This document shows positions 20,445 to 32,017 of a stretch of DNA of 64,000 nucleotides, in pieces. How positions within the stretch are numbered: the stretch's first letter is position 1; each line of letters begins with the position of its first letter. Both the position numbers and the translations under genes were made by a program. The DNA lies in assembly GCA_018136815.1 (NCBI GenBank), contig CM030931.1:4036148-4100147 (forward strand), in the 5' to 3' direction. Origin of the DNA: Isochrysis galbana (lineage: Eukaryota; Haptophyta; Isochrysidales; Isochrysidaceae). Under the pieces are notes generated by a model that saw only the letters and a program-made list of their open reading frames with translations, did no database searches and had not been told where the DNA came from.

Positions 20445-20767
20445 GGGCACGGTCCCTCAGCACTAGGATTAAACTAGGACAACAAGAAAACTCCGACTCT
20501 GACTCTTACACCCCCCCATCTCCATCTCCAAAGGCGAATCGCCCCCACGCTCGCGCCCCCTCGCTCGCGCCGCCACGCTCGCGCCCTCGCCCCTCTTTCC
20601 CTTCAACGTTTGAAACTTTCCCATCCGACGTCTTTCTCAATGAAAGACACAAGCTTTTACGTCATGGCTGAATCGAGAACCTACTTATATAATATATAAG
20701 GGGAGGGGGTCAATGGGGGCCTCGCGCCCCCCTCACTCCATCGCGGACACCCCCCGGGCGTCAAAGC

Positions 20768-21049
20768 ATGCCGAAAACGACGAGTCCGAGTACAAATCAA
20801 CGTCGCCGCGGAGTCCGCGGGCGACTACCGGCGTTCCCACGCCACCCCATCGACCGAGAGCCATGGATGAACTGGCGTTGCCCGTTAGCTTGCGACAACC
20901 TTACGACTTACAGCCACACAGATTCAAATTCCCAATGTTTTCAACTCAAGGATTTGCAGATTTTGGTGCGCGAAATGCTCGCGATAAGCACACAAGCGCC
21001 GTGGACGCATGTCGAACTACTACAACATATCTATGATGGGGCAGGCTAG
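20768..21049 (+). CDS. Small hypothetical protein
   Basis: The ORF is 93 codons from an ATG at 20768. Residues 45-90 (CFQLKDLQILVREML...THVELLQHIYDG) look like a two-helix segment faintly similar to SAP-type motifs. This could be a fragment of a transposable-element protein. There are no convincing flanking exons. The 290 bp between it and the photoreceptor gene holds no other feature. Confidence 0.3.
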   Translation: MPKTTSPSTNQRRRGVRGRLPAFPRHPIDREPWMNWRCPLACDNLTTYSHTDSNSQCFQLKDLQILVREMLAISTQAPWTHVELLQHIYDGAG

Positions 21050-21340
21050 AAGAAGCGAAACATAACAACCACCGGCGCTAATATAGAATGAGAACACCCA
21101 CGCTCACGCATGCTACCGAGACAACAAAGCCGGAGTACCCAACTCCAATAAGAAGAACGCGAAGTCAATACGAGCGCAAATGATGATTGCAAGATGAATG
21201 AGGAGCGAAAAAGCGCAATGTCATGTGCGAAGTGCTTAGCCAAGTGCAAGAATAAGACCGGATCATTTGACTGATTTGTGTACAACAATTCCAGGCCACT
21301 GAAGATCGAACGAAGATCGAAAACATGGAAATACTATTCC

Positions 21341-24300
21341 TCAAACAGCACTTGCAACGAAATCAGGATCCTTCTCCACAACACCAATGTGTTGCAGCAT
21401 CTCCTTGTGGTTCTCCGCGAAATAGTCCGAGTCTTGCAAGACCTGGTTGTCGGGACCGACGGTGTTGCCCTCGAGTGCGCTTGTCAGCTTCTCGGTGAGC
21501 GCCGTCTGCGTCTCCTCCTCCGTCTCCTCGCGCTTGTGCGCAAGACCGACTGCCGCCTTGCTCGACACCTCGAGGGTGGCCGGAAGCAGCTTGATAAGCT
21601 TGTCGAGCTTGGCGAGGCGCGACTTGAGGTTGGTGTCGCGCGTCACCTCGAACTGCACGCCGATGCAGAAGCGGTACACACCGTTCGAGTCGTGCACCGG
21701 ACGCATCGTCAGCAGGTTCTCGAAGAGCTCGCCCGACTTGCGGTAGTTGGTGATCTTCACGTGGCAATCGACGCCGCGGCGAAGCGTGTCCTGAATGACG
21801 GCGACAGACTGTGGCTCCGTCCGTGGGCCCTGCAAGAAGCGGCAGTTGCGACCCTGAGCCTCGGTGCGCTCGTACCCGGTGACGCGGCAGAACTCGTCGT
21901 TGACGAAGAACATCGGGTTGCCAGGCATGGCCATGTCTGAGATGACGATGCAAGCGGGCATGGCGCGCGCGACAGACGCAAACGAGTGGATCCATCCCGC
22001 GCAGTCCGGCGGCACCGTGTATTGGCTCCAGATGACGTCGTCCGCCTTCTTGAGCTCCTCAGCCTGCGATCCGATGAGCTGCTCGACAAGCGGCAGGCAG
22101 GCCTTCGATTGGACAAAGCGAGGGAAGCTCTCGCGCGACAGCACGCTCATCGCCTGAGAGGCCATCTGCTGCAGCGCGGCGACCGCCTCCTCGGCGCTGC
22201 CGGGCGTGCTCCCCATCAGCTGCTGGCACATTTGAATCGCCGCCGGGCCTTGCTGCTCCGGGGCCATGGCCGCGACCTGCTGGGCGTACACCCACATCTC
22301 GAGCTGCGTCGCGTCCGTCGGCGCATTCGAGGCCAGCCACTTGCCGAAGAAGTGCAAGCCGCCCTCGTTGCGCACGACCTGCAAGAGGGATGTCTCCCAG
22401 TCGGCAGACCACAGCAAGCGAGTGAACTTGATCATCGACTGCTTCCACTGCTTCTTCTGCGCCTCGGAGTCCACCTGGGTGAGACTCTCGTCGAAGCGCT
22501 TCGGCTGAAGCTTGGCGTCGAACTCCCTCGGGATGGCGCCACGGAGCTTCTCGAGCTCCACCTGCTCGGATGACTGCTGCTTGGCGTCCGACAGGATGCC
22601 CACATTGTACCGGTACTGCCCGGTGCTGTCCTTCACGGGAATGAGCGACAGCACATTCACAAACGTCTTGCCGTCCTTGCGGTAGTTCGTGATCTTGACC
22701 GTCGTCATCTTGGTGCCGCGAATCGCGCTCACCATCGCACGCACAGCGGCAGCCTCCGACTTCTTGCCCTGCAAGAAGCGGCAGTTGCGCCCCTCGATCG
22801 CGTCCTTCGCGTAGCCGGTTAGTGCGACCATCGCGGAGTTGGCGAAGGTGACGGGCAAGCCAGGCGTCTGCATGTCGGTGATGGCGACGGCGTGTGGAAG
22901 CTGCTCGACGGTGTCGCAGAACATCGAGAGCCACGACTTGCCCGACGGCGCGCCCACACCCATCGTCGAAGCGAGGTGGTTGAGCGCCGGGCAGCTCGCG
23001 CCCGGCATCTCGTCGGGCGGAGGAGGAGGAGGAGGCTTGGGCGGTGGCAAGTCGTCCGCGAGCGGCGCGCCCGCAGCCGCCGCCACAGGCCGAGGTGGCG
23101 CCGAGGTGGAGACGACGGCGGCCGAAGCTGCCTCCGAACCGTCGGGTGGCGTCTCCGGGTCCTTGGGCACCACACCAATGTGCTGCAGCATCTCCTTGTG
23201 GTTCTCCGCGAAATAGTCCGAGTCTTGCAAGACCTGGTTGTCGGGACCGACGGTGTTGCCCTCGAGTGCGCTTGTCAGCTTCTCGGTGAGCGCCGTCTGC
23301 GTCTCCTCCTCCGTCTCCTCGCGCTTGTGCGCAAGACCGACTGCCGCCTTGCTCGACACCTCGAGGGTGGCCGGAAGCAGCTTGATAAGCTTGTCGAGCT
23401 TGGCGAGGCGCGACTTGAGGTTGGTGTCGCGCGTCACCTCGAACTGCACGCCGATGCAGAAGCGGTACACACCGTTCGAGTCGTGCACCGGACGCATCGT
23501 CAGCAGGTTCTCGAAGAGCTCGCCCGACTTGCGGTAGTTGGTGATCTTCACGTGGCAATCGACGCCGCGGCGAAGCGTGTCCTGAATGACGGCGACAGAC
23601 TGTGGCTCCGTCCGCGGGCCCTGCAAGAAGCGGCAGTTGCGACCCTGAGCCTCGGTGCGCTCGTACCCGGTGACGCGGCAGAACTCGTCGTTGACGAAGA
23701 ACATCGGGTTGCCAGGCATGGCCATGTCTGAGATGACGATGCAAGCGGGCATGGCGCGCGCGACAGACGCAAACGAGTGGATCCATCCCGCGCAGTCCGG
23801 CGGCACCGTGTATTGGCTCCAGATGACGTCGTCCGCCTTCTTGAGCTCCTCAGCCTGCGATCCGATGAGCTGCTCGACAAGCGGCAGGCAGGCCTTCGAT
23901 TGGACAAAGCGAGGGAAGCTCTCGCGCGACAGCACGCTCATCGCCTGAGAGGCCATCTGCTGCAGCGCGGCGACCGCCTCCTCGGCGCTGCCGGGCGTGC
24001 TCCCCATCAGCTGCTGGCACATTTGAATCGCCGCCGGGCCTTGCTGCTCCGGGGCCATGGCCGCGACCTGCTGGGCGTACACCCACATCTCGAGCTGCGT
24101 CGCGTCCGTCGGCGCATTCGAGGCCAGCCACTTGCCGAAGAAGTGCAAGCCGCCCTCGTTGCGCACGACCTGCAAGAGGGATGTCTCCCAGTCGGCAGAC
24201 CACAGCAAGCGAGTGAACTTGATCATCGACTGCTTCCACTGCTTCTTCTGCGCCTCGGAGTCCACCTGGGTGAGACTCTCGTCGAAGCGCTTCGGCTGAA

Positions 24301-27300
24301 GCTTGGCGTCGAACTCCCTCGGGATGGCGCCACGGAGCTTCTCGAGCTCCACCTTCTCGGATGACTGCTGCTTGGCGTCCGACAGGATGCCCACATTGTA
24401 CCGGTACTGCCCGGTGCTGTCCTTCACGGGAATGAGCGACAGCACATTCACAAACGTCTTGCCGTCCTTGCGGTAGTTCGTGATCTTGACCGTCGTCATC
24501 TTGGTGCCGCGAATCGCGCTCACCATCGCACGCACAGCGGCAGCCTCCGACTTCTTGCCCTGCAAGAAGCGGCAGTTGCGCCCCTCGATCGCGTCCTTCG
24601 CGTAGCCGGTTAGTGCGACCATCGCGGAGTTGGCGAAGGTGACGGGCAAGCCAGGCGTCTGCATGTCGGTGATGGCGACGGCGTGTGGAAGCTGCTCGAC
24701 GGTGTCGCAGAACATCGAGAGCCACGACTTGCCCGACGGCGCGCCCACACCCATCGTCGAAGCGAGGTGGTTGAGCGCCGGGCAGCTCGCGCCCGGCATC
24801 TCGTCGGGCGGAGGAGGAGGAGGAGGCTTGGGCGGTGGCAAGTCGTCCGCGAGCGGCGCGCCCGCAGCCGCCGCCACAGGCCGAGGCGGCGCCGAGGTGG
24901 AGACGACGGCGGCCGAAGCTGCCTCCGAACCGTCGGGTGGCGTCTCCGGGTCCTTGGGCACCACACCAATGTGCTGCAGCATCTCCTTGTGGTTCTCCGC
25001 GAAATAGTCCGAGTCTTGCAAGACCTGGTTGTCGGGACCGACGGTGTTGCCCTCGAGTGCGCTTGTCAGCTTCTCGGTGAGCGCCGTCTGCGTCTCCTCC
25101 TCCGTCTCCTCGCGCTTGTGCGCAAGACCGACTGCCGCCTTGCTCGACACCTCGAGGGTGGCCGGAAGCAGCTTGATAAGCTTGTCGAGCTTGGCGAGGC
25201 GCGACTTGAGGTTGGTGTCGCGCGTCACCTCGAACTGCACGCCGATGCAGAAGCGGTACACACCGTTCGAGTCGTGCACCGGACGCATCGTCAGCAGGTT
25301 CTCGAAGAGCTCGCCCGACTTGCGGTAGTTGGTGATCTTCACGTGGCAATCGACGCCGCGGCGAAGCGTGTCCTGAATGACGGCGACAGACTGTGGCTCC
25401 GTCCGTGGGCCCTGCAAGAAGCGGCAGTTGCGACCCTGAGCCTCGGTGCGCTCGTACCCGGTGACGCGGCAGAACTCGTCGTTGACGAAGAACATCGGGT
25501 TGCCAGGCATGGCCATGTCTGAGATGACGATGCAAGCGGGCATGGCGCGCGCGACAGACGCAAACGAGTGGATCCATCCCGCGCAGTCCGGCGGCACCGT
25601 GTATTGGCTCCAGATGACGTCGTCCGCCTTCTTGAGCTCCTCAGCCTGCGATCCGATGAGCTGCTCGACAAGCGGCAGGCAGGCCTTCGATTGGACAAAG
25701 CGAGGGAAGCTCTCGCGCGACAGCACGCTCATCGCCTGAGAGGCCATCTGCTGCAGCGCGGCGACCGCCTCCTCGGCGCTGCCGGGCGTGCTCCCCATCA
25801 GCTGCTGGCACATTTGAATCGCCGCCGGGCCTTGCTGCTCCGGGGCCATGGCCGCGACCTGCTGGGCGTACACCCACATCTCGAGCTGCGTCGCGTCCGT
25901 CGGCGCATTCGAGGCCAGCCACTTGCCGAAGAAGTGCAAGCCGCCCTCGTTGCGCACGACCTGCAAGAGGGATGTCTCCCAGTCGGCAGACCACAGCAAG
26001 CGAGTGAACTTGATCATCGACTGCTTCCACTGCTTCTTCTGCGCCTCGGAGTCCACCTGGGTGAGACTCTCGTCGAAGCGCTTCGGCTGAAGCTTGGCGT
26101 CGAACTCCCTCGGGATGGCGCCACGGAGCTTCTCGAGCTCCACCTTCTCGGATGACTGCTGCTTGGCGTCCGACAGGATGCCCACATTGTACCGGTACTG
26201 CCCGGTGCTGTCCTTCACGGGAATGAGCGACAGCACATTCACAAACGTCTTGCCGTCCTTGCGGTAGTTCGTGATCTTGACCGTCGTCATCTTGGTGCCG
26301 CGAATCGCGCTCACCATCGCACGCACAGCGGCAGCCTCCGACTTCTTGCCCTGCAAGAAGCGGCAGTTGCGCCCCTCGATCGCGTCCTTCGCGTAGCCGG
26401 TTAGTGCGACCATCGCGGAGTTGGCGAAGGTGACGGGCAAGCCAGGCGTCTGCATGTCGGTGATGGCGACGGCGTGTGGAAGCTGCTCGACGGTGTCGCA
26501 GAACATCGAGAGCCACGACTTGCCCGACGGCGCGCCCACACCCATCGTCGAAGCGAGGTGGTTGAGCGCCGGGCAGCTCGCGCCCGGCATCTCGTCGGGC
26601 GGAGGAGGAGGAGGAGGCTTGGGCGGTGGCAAGTCGTCCGCGAGCGGCGCGCCCGCAGCCGCCGCCACAGGCCGAGGTGGCGCCGAGGTGGAGACGACGG
26701 CGGCCGAAGCTGCCTCCGAACCGTCGGGTGGCGTCTCCGGGTCCTTGGGCACCACACCAATGTGCTGCAGCATCTCCTTGTGGTTCTCCGCGAAATAGTC
26801 CGAGTCTTGCAAGACCTGGTTGTCGGGACCGACGGTGTTGCCCTCGAGTGCGCTTGTCAGCTTCTCGGTGAGCGCCGTCTGCGTCTCCTCCTCCGTCTCC
26901 TCGCGCTTGTGCGCAAGACCGACTGCCGCCTTGCTCGACACCTCGAGGGTGGCCGGAAGCAGCTTGATAAGCTTGTCGAGCTTGGCGAGGCGCGACTTGA
27001 GGTTGGTGTCGCGCGTCACCTCGAACTGCACGCCGATGCAGAAGCGGTACACACCGTTCGAGTCGTGCACCGGACGCATCGTCAGCAGGTTCTCGAAGAG
27101 CTCGCCCGACTTGCGGTAGTTGGTGATCTTCACGTGGCAATCGACGCCGCGGCGAAGCGTGTCCTGAATGACGGCGACAGACTGTGGCTCCGTCCGCGGG
27201 CCCTGCAAGAAGCGGCAGTTGCGACCCTGAGCCTCGGTGCGCTCGTACCCGGTGACGCGGCAGAACTCGTCGTTGACGAAGAACATCGGGTTGCCAGGCA

Positions 27301-30300
27301 TGGCCATGTCTGAGATGACGATGCAAGCGGGCATGGCGCGCGCGACAGACGCAAACGAGTGGATCCATCCCGCGCAGTCCGGCGGCACCGTGTATTGGCT
27401 CCAGATGACGTCGTCCGCCTTCTTGAGCTCCTCAGCCTGCGATCCGATGAGCTGCTCGACAAGCGGCAGGCAGGCCTTCGATTGGACAAAGCGAGGGAAG
27501 CTCTCGCGCGACAGCACGCTCATCGCCTGAGAGGCCATCTGCTGCAGCGCGGCGACCGCCTCCTCGGCGCTGCCGGGCGTGCTCCCCATCAGCTGCTGGC
27601 ACATTTGAATCGCCGCCGGGCCTTGCTGCTCCGGGGCCATGGCCGCGACCTGCTGGGCGTACACCCACATCTCGAGCTGCGTCGCGTCCGTCGGCGCATT
27701 CGAGGCCAGCCACTTGCCGAAGAAGTGCAAGCCGCCCTCGTTGCGCACGACCTGCAAGAGGGATGTCTCCCAGTCGGCAGACCACAGCAAGCGAGTGAAC
27801 TTGATCATCGACTGCTTCCACTGCTTCTTCTGCGCCTCGGAGTCCACCTGGGTGAGACTCTCGTCGAAGCGCTTCGGCTGAAGCTTGGCGTCGAACTCCC
27901 TCGGGATGGCGCCACGGAGCTTCTCGAGCTCCACCTTCTCGGATGACTGCTGCTTGGCGTCCGACAGGATGCCCACATTGTACCGGTACTGCCCGGTGCT
28001 GTCCTTCACGGGAATGAGCGACAGCACATTCACAAACGTCTTGCCGTCCTTGCGGTAGTTCGTGATCTTGACCGTCGTCATCTTGGTGCCGCGAATCGCG
28101 CTCACCATCGCACGCACAGCGGCAGCCTCCGACTTCTTGCCCTGCAAGAAGCGGCAGTTGCGCCCCTCGATCGCGTCCTTCGCGTAGCCGGTTAGTGCGA
28201 CCATCGCGGAGTTGGCGAAGGTGACGGGCAAGCCAGGCGTCTGCATGTCGGTGATGGCGACGGCGTGTGGAAGCTGCTCGACGGTGTCGCAGAACATCGA
28301 GAGCCACGACTTGCCCGACGGCGCGCCCACACCCATCGTCGAAGCGAGGTGGTTCAGCGCCGGGCAGCTCGCGCCCGGCATCTCGTCGGGCGGAGGAGGA
28401 GGAGGAGGCTTGGGCGGTGGCAAGTCGTCCGCGAGCGGCGCGCCCGCAGCCGCCGCCACAGGCCGAGGCGGCGCCGAGGTGGAGACGACGGCGGCCGAAG
28501 CTGCCTCCGAACCGTCGGGTGGCGTCTCCGGGTCCTTGGGCACCACACCAATGTGCTGCAGCATCTCCTTGTGGTTCTCCGCGAAATAGTCCGAGTCTTG
28601 CAAGACCTGGTTGTCGGGACCGACGGTGTTGCCCTCGAGTGCGCTTGTCAGCTTCTCGGTGAGCGCCGTCTGCGTCTCCTCCTCCGTCTCCTCGCGCTTG
28701 TGCGCAAGACCGACTGCCGCCTTGCTCGACACCTCGAGGGTGGCCGGAAGCAGCTTGATAAGCTTGTCGAGCTTGGCGAGGCGCGACTTGAGGTTGGTGT
28801 CGCGCGTCACCTCGAACTGCACGCCGATGCAGAAGCGGTACACACCGTTCGAGTCGTGCACCGGACGCATCGTCAGCAGGTTCTCGAAGAGCTCGCCCGA
28901 CTTGCGGTAGTTGGTGATCTTCACGTGGCAATCGACGCCGCGGCGAAGCGTGTCCTGAATGACGGCGACAGACTGTGGCTCCGTCCGTGGGCCCTGCAAG
29001 AAGCGGCAGTTGCGACCCTGAGCCTCGGTGCGCTCGTACCCGGTGACGCGGCAGAACTCGTCGTTGACGAAGAACATCGGGTTGCCAGGCATGGCCATGT
29101 CTGAGATGACGATGCAAGCGGGCATGGCGCGCGCGACAGACGCAAACGAGTGGATCCATCCCGCGCAGTCCGGCGGCACCGTGTATTGGCTCCAGATGAC
29201 GTCGTCCGCCTTCTTGAGCTCCTCAGCCTGCGATCCGATGAGCTGCTCGACAAGCGGCAGGCAGGCCTTCGATTGGACAAAGCGAGGGAAGCTCTCGCGC
29301 GACAGCACGCTCATCGCCTGAGAGGCCATCTGCTGCAGCGCGGCGACCGCCTCCTCGGCGCTGCCGGGCGTGCTCCCCATCAGCTGCTGGCACATTTGAA
29401 TCGCCGCCGGGCCTTGCTGCTCCGGGGCCATGGCCGCGACCTGCTGGGCGTACACCCACATCTCGAGCTGCGTCGCGTCCGTCGGCGCATTCGAGGCCAG
29501 CCACTTGCCGAAGAAGTGCAAGCCGCCCTCGTTGCGCACGACCTGCAAGAGGGATGTCTCCCAGTCGGCAGACCACAGCAAGCGAGTGAACTTGATCATC
29601 GACTGCTTCCACTGCTTCTTCTGCGCCTCGGAGTCCACCTGGGTGAGACTCTCGTCGAAGCGCTTCGGCTGAAGCTTGGCGTCGAACTCCCTCGGGATGG
29701 CGCCACGGAGCTTCTCGAGCTCCACCTTCTCGGATGACTGCTGCTTGGCGTCCGACAGGATGCCCACATTGTACCGGTACTGCCCGGTGCTGTCCTTCAC
29801 GGGAATGAGCGACAGCACATTCACAAACGTCTTGCCGTCCTTGCGGTAGTTCGTGATCTTGACCGTCGTCATCTTGGTGCCGCGAATCGCGCTCACCATC
29901 GCACGCACAGCGGCAGCCTCCGACTTCTTGCCCTGCAAGAAGCGGCAGTTGCGCCCCTCGATCGCGTCCTTCGCGTAGCCGGTTAGTGCGACCATCGCGG
30001 AGTTGGCGAAGGTGACGGGCAAGCCAGGCGTCTGCATGTCGGTGATGGCGACGGCGTGTGGAAGCTGCTCGACGGTGTCGCAGAACATCGAGAGCCACGA
30101 CTTGCCCGACGGCGCGCCCACACCCATCGTCGAAGCGAGGTGGTTGAGCGCCGGGCAGCTCGCGCCCGGCATCTCGTCGGGCGGAGGAGGAGGAGGAGGC
30201 TTGGGCGGTGGCAAGTCGTCCGCGAGCGGCGCGCCCGCAGCCGCCGCCACAGGCCGAGGCGGCGCCGAGGTGGAGACGACGGCGGCCGAAGCTGCCTCCG

Positions 30301-32017
30301 AACCGTCGGGTGGCGTCTCCGGGTCCTTGGGCACCACACCAATGTGCTGCAGCATCTCCTTGTGGTTCTCCGCGAAATAGTCCGAGTCTTGCAAGACCTG
30401 GTTGTCGGGACCGACGGTGTTGCCCTCGAGTGCGCTTGTCAGCTTCTCGGTGAGCGCCGTCTGCGTCTCCTCCTCCGTCTCCTCGAGCTTGTGCGCAAGA
30501 CCGACTGCCGCCTTGCTCGACACCTCGAGGGTGGCCGGAAGCAGCTTGATAAGCTTGTCGAGCTTGGCGAGGCGCGACTTGAGGTTGGTGTCGCGCGTCA
30601 CCTCGAACTGCACGCCGATGCAGAAGCGGTACACACCGTTCGAGTCGTGCACCGGACGCATCGTCAGCAGGTTCTCGAAGAGCTCGCCCGACTTGCGGTA
30701 GTTGGTGATCTTCACGTGGCAATCGACGCCGCGGCGAAGCGTGTCCTGAATGACGGCGACAGACTGTGGCTCCGTCCGTGGGCCCTGCAAGAAGCGGCAG
30801 TTGCGACCCTGAGCCTCGGTGCGCTCGTACCCGGTGACGCGGCAGAACTCGTCGTTGACGAAGAACATCGGGTTGCCAGGCATGGCCATGTCTGAGATGA
30901 CGATGCAAGCGGGCATGGCGCGCGCGACAGACGCAAACGAGTGGATCCATCCCGCGCAGTCCGGCGGCACCGTGTATTGGCTCCAGATGACGTCGTCCGC
31001 CTTCTTGAGCTCCTCTGCCTGCGATCCGATGAGCTGCTCGACAAGCGGCAGGCAGGCCTTCGATTGGACAAAGCGAGGGAAGCTCTCGCGCGACAGCACG
31101 CTCATCGCCTGAGAGGCCATCTGCTGCAGCGCGGCGACCGCCTCCTCGGCGCTGCCGGGCGTGCTCCCCATCAGCTGCTGGCACATTTGAATCGCCGCCG
31201 GGCCTTGCTGCTCCGGGGCCATGGCCGCGACCTGCTGGGCGTACACCCACATCTCGAGCTGCGTCGCGTCCGTCGGCGCATTCGAGGCCAGCCACTTGCC
31301 GAAGAAGTGCAAGCCGCCCTCGTTGCGCACGACCTGCAAGAGGGATGTCTCCCAGTCGGCAGACCACAGCAAGCGAGTGAACTTGATCATCGACTGCTTC
31401 CACTGCTTCTTCTGCGCCTCGGAGTCCACCTGGGTGAGACTCTCGTCGAAGCGCTTCGGCTGAAGCTTGGCGTCGAACTCCCTCGGGATGGCGCCACGGA
31501 GCTTCTCGAGCTCCACCTTCTCGGATGACTGCTGCTTGGCGTCCGACAGGATGCCCACATTGTACCGGTACTGCCCGGTGCTGTCCTTCACGGGAATGAG
31601 CGACAGCACATTCACAAACGTCTTGCCGTCCTTGCGGTAGTTCGTGATCTTGACCGTCGTCATCTTGGTGCCGCGAATCGCGCTCACCATCGCACGCACA
31701 GCGGCAGCCTCCGACTTCTTGCCCTGCAAGAAGCGGCAGTTGCGCCCCTCGATCGCGTCCTTCGCGTAGCCGGTTAGTGCGACCATCGCGGAGTTGGCGA
31801 AGGTGACGGGCAAGCCAGGCGTCTGCATGTCGGTGATGGCGACGGCGTGTGGAAGCTGCTCGACGGTGTCGCAGAACATCGAGAGCCACGACTTGCCCGA
31901 CGGCGCGCCCACACCCATCGTCGAAGCGAGGTGGTTCAGCGCCGGGCAGCTCGCGCCCGGCATCTCGTCGGGCGGAGGAGGAGGAGGAGGCTTGGGCGGT
32001 GGCAAGTCGTCCGCGAG
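21341..32017 (-). repeat. Six-copy 1791-bp coding tandem array
   Basis: The unit ends fall at 32017, 30226, 28435, 26644, 24853 and 23062, with the last unit ending at the stop codon (21341). Units are almost identical at DNA level. Visible differences include C/T at 23611 and 27193 versus 21820, 25402, 28984 and 30775 (GTCCG(C/T)GGGCCC). Lys becomes Gln in SSEKVELE of the last unit, and Arg becomes Leu in LAHKREE of the first. Copy number could vary between alleles or be mis-assembled. Confidence 0.9.

Noticed and set aside
21363..31889. Recurring 575-888-residue frames (MDPLVCVCRARHARLH..., MALDVLRHRRAAST...) and 97-279-residue plus-strand frames repeating every 1791 bp
   Set aside because: They are shadow frames of the LOV-RGS array, repeated because the DNA is repeated; composition is Arg/His-rich and out of frame with the conserved LOV protein.
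21341..32017. Regular repeat spacing resembling a CRISPR-like or satellite array
   Set aside because: Units are 1791 bp, coding throughout, and encode conserved domains; there are no short repeats with unique spacers.
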